The notes: generated from the sequence alone by a model not told the origin. A stretch of DNA of 64,000 nt from Saccharina japonica (GCA_008828725.1 MEHQ01002721.1:912948-976947); one strand, 5' to 3'; positions 1-11,051 are shown, counted from the first letter of the stretch. Program-made: numbers and translations.

Positions 1-105
1 AGGTTACGAGTGCAGTTCCCCAGTCGCGCCAAGCGATCTCGACCGCCTTATATCGGGAGGTCACCTTCTTACCCAGACCGCCTTATTGGGGGATCCCTAT
101 TGATT
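1..105 (-). mobile_element. MITE-A fragment (aataaggcgg family), left-truncated
   Basis: Reverse-complement match to the MITE-A copies near 23.6 kb and 44.6 kb. It shares the repeated phrases ACCGCCTTAT and CCGCCTTATTGGGGGA. The window edge cuts it, so its left terminus and target duplication are not visible. Confidence 0.7.
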
Positions 106-455
106 GTACTATTAATATATCATACTTATCCTTGACTTATCACATATAAATATATATATATATATGTATGTGACACGAAGATAACACACCCACCCCCCGG
201 AGTGAATTTCCGAGCCGAATTTCATCCAAAAACAACTTATTAAGGGGGGCACGCACTATTGATTGTACGAATCGATACCTTAAATAGTGGCTTTGTTGGA
301 AGGACCTTGTCGAAAGAAATGTTGTTCCATGGACGCACCGCGCGATGGTTAAACTCTCCCCGTTATCGAGAAAATAGCAAATAAATGGAGTATTATGGGG
401 GACCACAGCATACCTGGTACCCTGGTAGTCAATAGCGTAAAATTATATGTATTCA

Positions 456-590
456 CTTTTTTTACTATTAATAGCGATATTTGGTCCTATTTACTATAGG
501 ACCTAAGTTACACACACAAATCTACTGGAAAATATTTACCTATTCTTACTGACAATATTTGGTCCTATTCACTATGGTCTCCCGTAATAA
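456..590. mobile_element. MITE-F remnants
   Basis: Two partial, diverged copies of the arm TTTACTATGGTCCCCCG (here 'tatttggtcctatttacta' and 'tattcactatggtctcccg') lie in tandem. Better copies at 23208-23312 and 59366-59548 define the family. Confidence 0.5.
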
Positions 591-613
591 TAATAATAAT
601 AGTGTGATATGAC

Positions 614-680
614 TGGGTGAGACACAGAGTATCCCCTTGCAGGTTTGTCTATTAAGCATCCTTGGGCCCATACCATTACA
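614..680 (-). mobile_element. Internally deleted solo-LTR fragment
   Basis: It starts TGGGTGAGACACAGAGTATC and ends CATACCATTACA, the same two ends as the LTRs at 38448-38704 and 39702-40063. The middle of the LTR is missing, leaving a 67 bp scrap. No target duplication is evident. Confidence 0.6.
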
Positions 681-683
681 ATA

Positions 684-835
684 GTATAGTAGATACAACT
701 CAAGCGGAAGTAGGTCCAGAAGGGAGGAAGTAGACTTTGTGCAGAGAGAGGGGCTCTTTTTAGTTTCCTCCGTGGTTTTCTTCTTTCGGAGTTGCTTATG
801 AGTGATCAATGTTGAAGCTAATGCGACACATTGTC
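684..835 (-). repeat. Dispersed repeat, inverted relative to 9655-9800
   Basis: The reverse complement aligns with 9655-9800: 'cttcaacattgatcactca', then 'ctccgaaagaagaaaacca', an A-rich stretch, then 'tctgcacaaa' and 'cttccgcttgag'. The family has no coding potential that I can see. Confidence 0.6.
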
Positions 836-847
836 GGATAAAAATAA

Positions 848-854
848 TAACAAT

Positions 855-909
<55 letters not shown>

Positions 910-946
910 GCAACAACGACAACAAAAACAACATCAACAACAACAA
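848..946. repeat. (CAA)n trinucleotide microsatellite
   Basis: A nearly pure run of CAA/AAC units with a few CAG, CGA and AAA interruptions. The poly-Thr reading frame across it is an artefact of the repeat. Confidence 0.95.
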
Positions 947-949
947 TAT

Positions 950-1055
950 GTTATAAGGATTACCCTGAGCTGGGTAATCGATCGATCTTTTACCCCGATA
1001 GCTCAGCAGACAATACCCTCACATTTGGCGTCGTCCTGCCGACCAAATACTAATA
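950..1055 (+). mobile_element. SINE-B copy (tRNA-derived), truncated
   Basis: It carries the SINE-B head: 'ttataaggattaccctg', 'ggtaatcgatcgatctttta', then a tRNA A-box-like TAGCTCAGCAG and 'aataccctcacattt'. The B-box half is missing. It abuts the (CAA)n tract. Confidence 0.65.
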
Positions 1056-1324
1056 ATAATTCTTGAAGCCGACACCGAGACTTGTGACCCCCCTGACTCC
1101 AACGCTAGTAGTGGCGATATTCGAGGTCAACTACTAGACCACCGGGGAGACCCATATGGAGTGCACTGGACGTCGATGTGTATACGTCAGACACTTCGTA
1201 CCGCTGTACCAGGGTACCAGGTATGTTGTAAGGCTGAGATTGGGTGAGTATTTATTTGGTCAACCTTTTACCAGTACGAGCCCAACGGACTAATAATGCC
1301 TCAACAAAATGGCGTTGGGTGGGT

Positions 1325-1696
1325 ACTTGGCTATAACCTTTTGCCAGTAGTGTGAGGGTATTACCTGCTGACCTATAGGGGTAAAAGATCGATCGATTAC
1401 CCAGCCCAGGGTAATCCTTATAACACTCTCCCCCCCTCTGAACGGCGGGATAATTGGGACGTCGGTACCGTATACGGCCGTACGTTGACCTACCCGCTTC
1501 GTTTCAATACCTGGGGAACCAGGGAGACGAGTTGTTTGGGGACGCACGCGCAAGCGTTTCTGAAAAAAGAAACGTTCGAAGTGAGATTCGAACCCGTGTC
1601 ATGCCGACGACGTCAAATGTGAGGGTATTACCTGCTGAGCTATAGGGGTAAAAGATCGATCGATTACCCAGCCCAGGGTAATCCTTATAACAGCAG
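1325..1696 (-). mobile_element. SINE-B unit with two head modules
   Basis: On the minus strand a head (TTATAAGGATTACCCTG; A box TAGCTCAGCAGG, a perfect fit to TRGCNNAGYNGG; B box GGTTCGAATCT) is followed by a ~170 bp unrelated body and a second head lacking the B box (1330-1425). The same head-body-head order recurs at 32296-32643 with few differences, so this composite unit was itself mobile or duplicated. The A-box/B-box layout is what a Pol III internal promoter needs; the rest is not a foldable tRNA gene. Confidence 0.7.
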
Positions 1697-1771
1697 CCCA
1701 ACGGACTAATTAATGCCTTAACAGATGCATGGCGTTGGTCATTATTTGTTAAAGGCATTAGTCCGCTTGGC
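1693..1771. mobile_element. Hairpin MITE (AGCCCAACGGACTAA family)
   Basis: The left arm 'agcccaacggactaattaat' pairs with the right arm (reverse complement 'agccaagcggactaatgcc'). The left arm has an extra TTAA that the right arm lacks. Partial related arms lie at 1285-1310 and 1810-1825. Confidence 0.6.
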
Positions 1772-2004
1772 TACTGGTAAAAGGCAAACCACATTTTGTT
1801 GAGACAGCAGTAGTCCGTTGGGCTTACGACTGCTAAAAGTTAGCCAAATACCCACCCAACCTACAGTAAGGAGTCGCCTTTACCGCAATTCTGAATTATT
1901 ATATAGGATACAGTATAGAAATCGGGGACTTGGTTGTGGCCCGCGTGTGGTTCCAGTGTTATGATACCGAAAATTTAGAAAAACGCCGAAAACACTACTT
2001 TAGA

Positions 2005-2044
2005 CCCTAACCCTAACCCTAACCCTAACCCTAACCCCAACCCC
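2005..2044 (-). repeat. Interstitial telomere-like repeat (TTAGGG)n
   Basis: Five tandem CCCTAA units on the + strand, decaying into CCCCAACCCCGTCCCC. It is too short and internal to be a chromosome end. It suggests that the host telomere repeat is TTAGGG. Confidence 0.85.
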
Positions 2045-2845
2045 GTCCCCGCCCCGACCCTTATGAGCTTTGTCTCGAAAAAATCAGGCGTTTTTGTTTT
2101 TGAAAAATTGGTCGACCACACTAAAAGGTATATAATAAAATATTCCCCGATTTCCATACTTTATCCTAGATAATAATTCAGTGGTGCGGTAAAGGCTACT
2201 GACAGTAAGCCTTGTAACACGTGCGTAATACAATAGAAATATCGTGACTTCAAAGTGTGTTCGCCGGTACAAGCTCGCATTACGGGACCATCAAGCGCCT
2301 AGAGGGAGCAGGGAAGAGGAGGGGGGGGTTGCCAAAAATGGCTCGGGGTTGGTAGCATGCCACGGACAACGCAAGGTAATATACGCAAGCGAAACATGTA
2401 AGGGAGACTACGCAGACTTGTATATTTGCAGGAAGGCAGAGGTTGGGGGGGGGGGGGGGGGGGCGTACTCATTTGCTGCTTGCCTCAGCCATTTGACCAT
2501 TGACCACGATCCTCCCTTTCTAGACAGAGCGGGCGGGGGGAAAGAGGGGCGAACCGAAAAAAACGCGAAGTGGTGCTTGTCCAATCCGATGACTTCAGAC
2601 ACGGGAGATATTCTCGACGAAAATATACCAATAATAATACTGAATTCCCCCTTATAATTGACTCTTTCTGACTCCTAACCAACGTTTCACCAACACCAAT
2701 CAAATCGGAAAGGGCGGCGATCACTTGTGCCTATGTACATACCGGTATGTGGTCTTGCCCTGGAAGGCCTGTGCAGGCCCAGACTCAGCAAACATACCGA
2801 ATATGTACGGGAAATATTATGGTGTATGACATGCTTTTGAGGACG

Positions 2846-2992
2846 CACGCTCAAGCGTTTCTATGAAAAAATCCTTCGAAGTGAGATTCTAACCCGTGTC
2901 CTCGACGACGTCAAATGTGAGGGTATTACCTACGGGGCTATAGGGGTAAAATATCGATCGATTGCCCAGCCCAGGATGATCCTGATAACAGT
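2846..2992 (-). mobile_element. SINE-B copy, diverged
   Basis: It matches the B-box half (reverse complement of 'agtgagattctaacccgtgt') and the head 'atcgatcgattgcccagccc' of the 1.3-1.7 kb unit. The B box is mutated (TTCTAAC for TTCGAAC on the + strand) and the A-box region is altered. Confidence 0.65.
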
Positions 2993-3111
2993 GTACGTAT
3001 TGCTGGGAAGGCCTATTCGTATGGAGGATAGGGGTATCAGGGCGAGGCAATATCCGAGCCTCGCGTTATTAACGTCATGCTGCCCCCCCCACGTTCATCA
3101 CCGGGGAGTGT

Positions 3112-3470
3112 TTTAGTTTTTTTTCATCCCATTTAATATCTTCGCCCTCCTTTTCTCTCTCCTTCGTACTGTAGTTGTAACTCAGATTCGGGGTCACAAA
3201 GTGGGATATTTTCCCTCCTCCCCACTAAGGTTCTTGCCTTGATTTTTTCATCACGAGAAGACTCCAGCCCTTTCTTCCCTCGTCGACTCGCATCGAATTG
3301 CGCCTACTCACGCTACTAGGCGCTCTCAGCAGGTGAATTCGTTTTTTAATAGTTATTTCTGCAAATACACTCAAAAGTCTGACCCACGTGAGGCTCAAAC
3401 CCCAGACACAACTCTTTGTACTCGTAGCATTCGAGGGTACCACTGCTGTAGACCATCGGGGCGACCGACC
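3112..3470 (-). mobile_element. SINE-A, full length
   Basis: Defines the family. On the minus strand: a tRNA-like head starting GTCGCCCCGATGGTCTA (A-box-like), a B-box-like region degraded to GTTTGAGCC here, a shared body (CGACGAGGGAAGAAAG, CGCGATAAAAATGCAAGGCA, GTGACCCCGGATCTGAGTTA in the consensus), then AAGATAATAAATGGGATG and an A-run. Head plus A tail means a Pol III-transcribed, LINE-mobilised SINE. This copy has an extra CTGTA at 3169-3173 and an insertion in its A box. Confidence 0.85.
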
Positions 3471-3474
3471 TCAG

Positions 3475-4275
3475 GGTACAATAATTGGCCGCTCATACTG
3501 AGACACAGGACTGGTGTAGGTTTTGCGTTGTGACTTTTTCGACGATGCTATTAAATATATTAACGTTGAGATCCAAACGTATATATTTGATGTGCAGTCA
3601 CTACGCACGGATTCGAGTAAACGTACACGTATCTTTGTTAGGATGTTCGGATAAATGCAATACCAGCATGCGGATGGACTGGAAGGTTCGTCTTACTCGT
3701 AGCAGGGTACGGTATGTTTTATATCCAATGCATCACCATCAGTAACGATGCTGAGAACGTTGCGAGAACGTTACTAGAACGCTGTATAGAATATTACGAG
3801 TACAGGGAACAGTGCGGGCTACGGTAGAGTACATCTGTCCGAAGCATGGGCATTGTCCCGAGATGGTCAGGTGCTGGAACCCCCCCACCTCGATCACTCT
3901 CCTCCTCTCCGTTCCACTCCTCTCTTCTCTTATTTTCTCCTTTTCTTTTGACCTCTTAGATCAATCTTCGTTCCGTATTGGCCAAAGAAGCGACTTTTCA
4001 AACTACGAGTCATATTTATTATCTTCTTTACAAGTGATCTTCACAGACACTTCGGTGCCACTTTTGTCATTTATCTTCACAGAGACAGAGTCTCGACACG
4101 CATCATGACTTCAGATGAGGCGGTCGAGATATATCATTTATTCGGGGTGAAGAACCCTAACTCCGCGCAAGAGGAATGGCCGCATCACGTAGTGCGTATG
4201 GTAAATCACCCACGAGGGGGTTACATAGTATACCCAATGCTGCCTTTGGATGTGGCCACACCAGTAAACAAATCA
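3475..4275. other. No recognised feature
   Basis: A mixed-composition stretch. Reading frames exist (e.g. around 3812-4108) but have no recognisable domain, and no splice-site pattern supports them. Confidence 0.5.
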
Positions 4276-4276
4276 A

Positions 4277-4500
4277 CTATTTCGACGCTGTCATCCATAT
4301 GCAAGTCCTCCTCAATAGCAGTTCTTAGTAGGATGCAGCTCACCCTTCATTTGACTCGGCCAGCGCCTCACGGCGTTTCGCGCATGGTGCAAGCAATGTC
4401 TGCCTGGTTGGTGAAAACCCAACGTGCCCCGTCCGGTCATTGTAGGGATGCGAGGGTCTATGGTCATACGACTACGGCCATGCATGACATGAGTACCCCT
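4277..4500 (+). mobile_element. S-family repeat (C-tailed)
   Basis: A ~230 bp family: 'tcatccatatgcaag', 'gatgcagctcacccttca', 'gcctcacggcgtttcgcgc', 'gtgaaaacccaacgtgc', 'cattgtagggatgcgaggg', 'tacggccatgcatgacatga', usually ending GAGTACACC plus a C-run. Here the C-run is short. Most copies in the window share this orientation. Confidence 0.8.
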
Positions 4501-4974
4501 CGCTTGAGATGCATATCGATAGCTGTTTGGTTTTCTTCCTTTTTCAAGCATGTATTTTCGCCCGCCCCCCTCGCAGGAGATGTGGCGACAACGTCGGTGC
4601 ATGATGGTTTTCGACCCCCTTACGAATACGATTCCTACCTGTTCCCTTTTGACATACCTTCAGGATGCTTCGTAGCCTCGTAGGGTAGCAGAGGTGCGGG
4701 AGTGGTTTTTAAGGAGGCGTAATATCGAGTTATCATGTTCGATAGTCATACTCTTATTAGTAGTAGTTCGTGGAGCCGATGTTTCTCCGGATCCCCCTAA
4801 AAGGGCCCATAGCATATTTCAACTTATTGATGTACGGTTCATCAGGGTGGGCAAGTATTCTGGTGCTATTGCCTGGAAGGCCTGTACACGCCCAGGATAA
4901 TAGGAACACAGAAAATGATGGCGTATTGCGTAGAAGACCTTTTCGTATGTTGTACAGAATGTTAGGGAGCAGGG

Positions 4975-5500
4975 ATTCGGGGCGAGACGAGAGTGTTGCA
5001 GGCGCGTGAGCCCTTGGGCCACGCCCGACACTGGTCTCGCCTCGCTATTAATAGCTTGAGTTAGTTGATAGAGGTATTGGACTGGAGCATTCCCACGCTG
5101 GTTTCTCCAAGCAGGATGGCCTGAATCCTTCAGAGCTCCAGTATTTTAGGTGTTAGAACAGGAATCGCGTTGATGAACGAGGCGTCTCACAAGTGCTTTT
5201 CGGACGATATTTATGCACGATTGGTGGGCACGTGACCTCTTGACAACAAACGATTGACAGTGGACAAACAGTTTGACTTTGATTTTTTTCTTTGCGTGGT
5301 GTTCGTTTAATAAACACCGGGGTGGTGCCATGTTGAGCTTTCAGGGCTGTCTGCGACCACAGGAAGGCGTTCTCGTTTCGGGAACCTATCCGCCTAACCT
5401 CCAATGTTACGACAAAGAGCCTTCCGACACCTCAATCCTTGCCCCAACAGTGGAACCTCCGCGCAACACTGGTCCGGACAGTCACCACGCATCAACGCGC
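4975..5500. repeat. Diverged duplication, copy 1
   Basis: It aligns in order with 6065-6865: 'tctcgcctcgc', 'tggagcattccca', 'gttagaacagg', 'gcttttcggacgata', 'cacaggaaggcgttctcgtt', 'caatgttacgacaaagagcc', 'acactggtccgg'. Copy 2 contains an extra segment near 6370-6590. No ORF is conserved between the two, so this is probably an old mobile-element pair or segmental duplication. Confidence 0.7.
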
Positions 5501-5728
5501 ATGGCGCTGCAACACCCCACGTGTCCGACGCATAACTATCGTCGGTACAAAACGGGCATCACCGGTCACGGCTCGTTAACAGCGTGCGCCTTCCATCCAA
5601 CAGGTCGTCCGTTTTTCCTCGGCTCCCGGTCACTCCCACACCCCCCTAGTCCGACGCATTTTAGAGTCGATACCAAGCGGGTATTCCGGCAAATACAATC
5701 GTTCCTCCACTCTTCCTTGGGGCCCCGA

Positions 5729-5781
5729 CACTGTTCCACAACCCCGACCCGACACTGTTCCACAACCCCGACCCGACGCCT
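5729..5781. repeat. Short tandem repeat, ~24 bp unit
   Basis: CCCGACACTGTTCCACAAC recurs in direct tandem with CCCGACC linkers, a little over two copies. Confidence 0.8.
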
Positions 5782-6064
5782 GTGAGTGTCGGCGTCAAAA
5801 CAAGCATTCCGGCGACCGAAGAATGCCTCCGTAGCTCCAAACCTCCTTCGACGATGTTGACCTTGGGCCGCGGTGAGACGTGCGGAAGCCCTGGCCCTTG
5901 TACGTTCTCCGAAGAGTAGCATCCGACCATCCGGAGCTTCATCCTCCTCCCACCGCGCTCCTCACGGCTTGTACATCTCGGCCAGTGCCTTATGAAGCCA
6001 CCCCCCCCCCCCATCTGTTTATCTCACCCCTTGACTGTAAGGGGCGATTATCTCCCTGGGTTCA

Positions 6065-6865
6065 CCATATTGTAAGGAGCGTGTGCCCTCGGGGCCCTCC
6101 CGGTATAGGTCTCACCTCGCCATCTTGAGTTTGTTGATGGAGTTGATGGAGAGATTGGAGCGTTTCCCAAGCTGGCTCCTTCAATAACCAGAATGATGAC
6201 CAACCCCTCAGATTCCTACTTTGTTCCAGTGGTTAGAACAGGCAGCGCGGGTGATGGACGCAGCACCAAGCGCTTTTGCGGACGATACGTATGCACGACA
6301 GGTAACGCACATGCTACGGTAGCCTGCATGCAGGTGCACCATGCTTTTTCTGAGGGCGGCCAATCGAGGAGCTACTCTGTATATACATACCTCACCCAAA
6401 AAACTGATTTTGGAGGAAAATTGAGAGTGCTATATACCCGATGAACAACCCCACCGAACGAAACATGTTAGTTACCGGTATGTTACATCACAAGAATGAA
6501 ATTCGGACGATTTTGGGCTAAGAAAGCCCCGTCACCCGTCATTCAGAAAAAACAATCAACCAAAATAAGGTATACCTCTATCGTAGCACGCGTCAGGTGT
6601 ACACGTGACCGGTGGGCATATACCGTTTGACCGGTGGGCAGATGGTTTGGTACCGGTTTTTCTCATTGGGTGTCGTTGAGTAAACACCCGGTTAGTGCCG
6701 TATAACGTTTTTAGGGCTTTCTGCAAGCACAGGAAGGCGTTTCCATTTCGGGAACCCATCCTCAAAATCTCCAATGTTACGACAAGGAGCCTTTCGACAG
6801 CTTAATCCCTGTCCTATACAATGGACCCTCCGCGTGGCACTGGTCCGGGAAGTCGCCGCTCAGCT
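6065..6865. repeat. Diverged duplication, copy 2, with inserted element
   Basis: Partner of 4975-5500. About 220 bp at 6370-6590 is absent from copy 1. It matches the flank of the fold-back at 10.2-10.6 kb (CACCCAAAAAACTGATTTTG, 'ggtatacctctatcgtagca'), so a separate element entered this copy. Confidence 0.65.
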
Positions 6866-6962
6866 ATTTATTAAATCCTGGCGTACGGTGCTCAGCAAGC
6901 GCGTAGTCTCAACTATTTTCAGACAAGCATTGAAGCCCCTGAATTAATCAATGCAATGCACA

Positions 6963-7300
6963 GCCGGTTCGCCCCGGTTGTCTAGTGGTTAACCTCGAAT
7001 ACCACTAGCGTTGATGTCCCGGGTTCGATCCTCCGCCTGGAGGTTTTGTTTCTCGCGAGACACCAACTGCGCAGAGCGCCTAGCGCGGATAAGTACAATT
7101 CGACGCGAGTCGACATGGGAAGAAAGTGCTGAACGTTTTTTCGCGATGAAGTTGCAAGGCGCGTACCATAGCGCGGGGGGGAGGTGTACTCAGGGGGAGA
7201 AGAGCTTGCTATGTGATCCCGGATCTCAGTTACGATTAGTGAGGGAGAAGGAGGGATAAGGGTAAAGGAAATGAACAAGATGGTACAAATACATAAAAAG
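6963..7300 (+). mobile_element. SINE-A, full length
   Basis: The head GCCCCGGTTGTCTAGTGGTT and B box GGGTTCGATCC are well preserved. The body follows (CGACGCGAGTCGAC, 'cgcgatgaagttgcaagg', GATCCCGGATCTCAGTTACG). The end is A-rich rather than a clean poly(A). Confidence 0.85.
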
Positions 7301-8021
7301 TAAACGATAAAGCTCTTCCAACCCAAGAATATTATCTTACTATTTATAATAAAAATGTATTGGTGGTACGATATAACGAGAAGAACAAAATCCAATGGGA
7401 AATCAACCAAGACAACTCTGGAACTATATTATGTCGTATCATACGTTCACACGTTCACACACTCACACACAAACAACCTGGTACATCGTCTACTGCAACA
7501 TGGACTTTCTCTACCCGCCTCCGGCCTATAATGAACCTACATGCAATATTGTTGCGTCGCTGTTGCGTTGTTGAAGAGCACTGCTTTCTACATCTAGTAA
7601 AAACAAACAACATAATACATCGTATCGACCTGCACAGAGTAGTGTAGGCCCCCTGTAGCCCCCCGAATAAGAAAAAACCGTAATAAGAACAAAGAAAGGC
7701 TACTCACTTTTTGGACGACGTTAAGAAATTTCTCTGCAAAATACGAACCTGAGCTCGTTGTGGCGACCCAAACAAGAAAGAGCAAAATTCAAGCAAGAAG
7801 AGAAAAAACGTACAGGACGAGCTGCAAGGATCAATACATCAGGTAGGTCAGGTGCGGATTGGATAGCGGATGAAGAGCAACGCCCTTGTAGGGGCGGTGG
7901 CTTAATTTATGAGCTCGCATGAGGAGCTCATCAACATCTAACCCGAAACATGAGTTCCATAAGGTTTGTTCCGCTTAATCTGACCCACGTTTCTGTGCGC
8001 TACGTACTGTAGTTCAAAAAC
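7301..8021. other. No recognised feature
   Basis: A-rich sequence with short CAC/ACA runs near 7445-7475. No family member or convincing ORF seen. Confidence 0.45.
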
Positions 8022-8222
8022 ATTTTTTTTTTTTTTTGTTTTGTCCATCTCATTTATTATCTTCACCCTTCTGTTATATCTCCCTCTTTAGTCGTAACTC
8101 AGATCCGGGGTCACACAGTAGTAGTAGGCTCTTCTGATCCCTCCCCACTACGGTTCTTGCCTTGCATTTTTATCGCGAGAATATTTCAGCACTTTCTTCC
8201 CTCGTCGACTCTCGTCGAATTG
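8022..8222 (-). mobile_element. SINE-A, 5'-truncated
   Basis: The poly(T) at 8022-8038 (A tail on the minus strand), then the tail and body. It stops at the CGACGAGGG block, so the tRNA-like head is missing, as expected for incomplete reverse transcription. Confidence 0.8.
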
Positions 8223-8313
8223 TTGTGCGCTACGTACTACTACTACTGTAGTCCCAAAACAAATGTACTGGAAAAAAAGTGTCGTCTTATTTAGCCGGTA
8301 GTTTCTCACTTTA

Positions 8314-8407
8314 ACCTTTTAGAACTGCAGTCCCGTTTTGGGGACAAACCACTCTAATTCTAAGTAATTTTTCCCCAAAACGGGACTGGAGTTCTAAAAG
8401 GGTTAAG
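8314..8407. mobile_element. MITE-C hairpin
   Basis: A near-perfect inverted repeat: 'cttttagaactgcagtcccg' pairs with 'cgggactggagttctaaaag', with TTAACC/GGGTTAA at the ends and a ~30 bp loop. It is the model for the C family (short hairpins with CCCGTTTTGGGGACAAA arms). Confidence 0.85.
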
Positions 8408-8437
8408 GAGCTCAACCGGTCCCAGTGACAAAATATT

Positions 8438-8536
8438 GCCTCAGAAGGCAAAACTAATTATTGCCTCAGAAGGCAAAAACTAACTATTGCCTCGGAAGGC
8501 AAAAACTAACTATTGCCTCATCAGAAGGCAAAAACT
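8438..8536. repeat. Tandem array of TGCCTnnnAGGCA hairpin units
   Basis: Four ~26 bp tandem units, each with TGCCTCAGAAGGCA (a five-base stem, TGCCT/AGGCA) and an AAACTAACTAT linker. The last unit has an extra ATC in the loop. Confidence 0.85.
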
Positions 8537-8692
8537 TACCGCGACCCCTTTATGGCATACCGTGGGATGAGTCTGAAGTGCACACACATACACACGTACA
8601 CACATACATGTATACATATATACTATACATGGATTAGTCGCTTTGTGTTACTTAATTAAGAAAGAAGCATCGAAGGTGGAGCGCCCTCTTTA

Positions 8693-8892
8693 AGCTACGT
8701 GGCTGCTGGGGGCAGGTCTTCGTTTCGGTTTGCATTCGGAGCAAAGGAGGCACCCTTTCAGAATAACGGTCATCAACAAGAAAATACCTGGTACGTGGCT
8801 GCTGGGGGCAGTCTTCGCTTCGGTTGCATTCGAAGCAACGGGGGAAACCCTTTCAGAATAACGGTCGTCAACAAAGAACGACCCGTGCCAAG
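8693..8892. repeat. Tandem duplication, ~100 bp unit
   Basis: 'cgtggctgctgggggcag' to 'cagaataacggtcatcaac' is repeated directly ('cagaataacggtcgtcaac') with small differences. The junction is TACCTGGTACGTGG. The reading frame through it is not conserved because of an indel. Confidence 0.8.
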
Positions 8893-8961
8893 CATACGTG
8901 CAAAATAAATGTAATCGCGCTCCAACACCTTCGATTGGGCGATACTATGAATAGACCGGAT

Positions 8962-9147
8962 GTTTTTTTTTTTTTTGTCAGTCCCATTCATTATCTTCGC
9001 CCTTCCTTTCTCTCTCCTTCCTGGTCGTGACTCAGATCCGGGGTCACAAAGTAAGCTCTTCTCCCTCCTCCCCCACTACGGTTCTTGCCTTGAATTTTTA
9101 TCGCGAGAAGTTTTCAGCACTTTCTTCCCTCGTCGACTTGCGTCGGA
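8962..9147 (-). mobile_element. SINE-A, 5'-truncated
   Basis: Poly(T), 'cccattcattatcttcgccc', TCAGATCCGGGGTCACAAAG, then body to CGTCGACTTGCGTCGG. The head is absent. Confidence 0.8.
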
Positions 9148-9237
9148 TATGAAAGAGAACGGCCTGGCGTTGGACCAACAAAAGACAATCTGAGGCCCAC
9201 TCCAAACAGGCGTAATTTTCATTGGCGGGCCTATACA

Positions 9238-9425
9238 TTTTTTTCTTCTTTTCCATCCCATGTAATATCTTCGCCCTTCCTTTCTTTCTCCTTCCTAGTC
9301 GTAACTCAGATTCCGGGGTCACAGAGTAGGCGCTTCTCCCTCCTCCCCACTACGCTTCGTGCCTTGGATTTTCATCGCGAGAAGGCTTCAGCCCTTTCTT
9401 TCCCTTGTCGACACGCATCGAATTG
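9238..9425 (-). mobile_element. SINE-A, 5'-truncated
   Basis: The same order of tail and body blocks as the neighbouring copy. It ends after CGACACGCATCGAATTG with no head. Confidence 0.8.
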
Positions 9426-9654
9426 CACTTACTACTACTGCACAGGTATATCTGCTTGTTGTTGATGTTGTCGTTGTGTGTGGTGTGTGTGCTTCGCGTT
9501 ATTTACACCTTGTTCGTTTTGTTTTGTTTTTTTCGTGGTTGCTGCAGTGTGTGGTCAGACAAAACATACCTGGTACGAAATACCGGCATGACTTTGTGGG
9601 CCCGCGGCTGTGATGATGATCGGGCAATATTATTACTATCCTTGCCATCCGGCA

Positions 9655-9800
9655 AAGTGTATTGATAGCATGAGCTTCAACGTTGATAACTCAAAAATAC
9701 TCCGAAAGAAGAAAACCACACTGGAAAAAAAAGGAAAAAAAAAAGCCTTCTGCACAAAACCGACTCCCTTCTGCGCCTTCTTCCGGCTTGAGCTTTGATG
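9655..9800 (+). repeat. Dispersed repeat, partner of 684-835
   Basis: 'gagcttcaacgttgataact', CTCCGAAAGAAGAAAACCAC, a long A-run, CTTCTGCACAAAACCGAC, 'cttccggcttgagctttga'. It leads directly into the fold-back at 9836. Confidence 0.6.
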
Positions 9801-9835
9801 CATGTTACGGTAGAGCTCTGCGGTTGAGGAACTCT

Positions 9836-10216
9836 GTACCCCACCCAAGGGCGTCCGAAAAGTATTATTTCGACACCTAACTATCTAAAATGGTCAGAAT
9901 GGAAAAAAAATTAGAGCAATGTGATCGCTGGACGATTTAGGCACAAATCTTTTTCTTTTCTTTTTTCTGAATTTTTCCAAACACCAATCACTTGGTTTCA
10001 ACCCCCCCTCCCCCCTCGCGAGGCTCAGGGGTGGGGGGTCTTTAAAACCAAGCGATTGGTTTTTGGAAAAAAATCAGAAAAAAAAACTCGTTTTGTGGTA
10101 AATCGTCCAGCGATCACAGTCAGTGCTCCGATTCTTTTCCCATTCTGACCCTTCTAGATAGATAGTTAGGTGTCGAAAAAATACTTTTCGGGACGCCCTC
10201 GCCCCACCCAAAAACT
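9836..10216. mobile_element. Fold-back element, ~380 bp
   Basis: Long inverted arms: CCCCACCCAAGGGCGTCCGA / 'cgggacgccctcgccccacc', 'cgacacctaactatct' / 'agatagttaggtgtcg', and an inner pair around CACCAATCACTTGG / CCAAGCGATTGGT. A CCCTCCCCCCTCGCGAGGC loop sits at the centre. No ORF is shared by both arms. Confidence 0.8.
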
Positions 10217-10660
10217 ATTTTCGGAGGAACGTAAGTGTGAAATCCGATGAAAACTCCCATGTCCCAAGTAACATTTTTTTTTTTTTTTGCAACACAAGAA
10301 TACTGAAATTCCGACGATCATGGGTTAAGGAGCCCTATCATTCAGAAAACCATTTAAGCCAAAAAGTGCTACGTACCTCTATAATCGTAGCATGCATCGA
10401 CGCGTGCTACGGTAGAGGAGGTATACCTTATTTTGGCTGAATCGTTTTCTGAACGATCGGGCTCCTTAACCCTAATTCGTCGTTTTTTTCATTTTTGTGA
10501 CGAAATATGGTTGAGAGTATACTTCGGTCATGATATTTCTCATCCGGAAGCGCTTTTATTTTCCTCCAAAATCATTTTTTTCGCTGAGGTATGGCGCTCC
10601 TTAAGTGAGGAGCTCAGAAAAAAACATGGTGCATCTCTATCGTAGCATGCGTCCATCCTT
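10217..10660. mobile_element. Second fold-back (GTAGCATGC family)
   Basis: The arms 'gggttaaggagccctatcat' and 'acgatcgggctccttaaccc' pair around a centre of 'cgtagcatgcatcgacgcgtgctacg'-like palindromic sequence. Related arms occur at 6480-6600 and 62640-62910. Confidence 0.7.
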
Positions 10661-11051
10661 TGTCTACTCTATTTACCGTCTTTCATTCCTTCCTTCTCAC
10701 CGCGCACACGTATCTTCCATTATAATTTGCTTTGCACAATCTCAACGCTGGTAACTTATCTCGGATTGGAAACGGCGAAACTTTTCTCTTCGCTGTATGT
10801 ACATAAAACGATACCAATGTTATCATGCCTCGACAACAATTGGGATGTGGCTATCGTAGTAAATAGTTGAAACGGCTTAATAGGTAACGTTGTTCGGAAA
10901 CAAGAAGACACTTGGTCGGTAGTAATGGTCGTCACGGTATTAAAAGACGCGGCGGCACGACAAAACCAGTAGGGTCGTCATCACCGTCCGTTCATACAAA
11001 ACACGAGGTAAGTACTCGTACAGTAAGTAATACGGGATACGGGGGACCACG

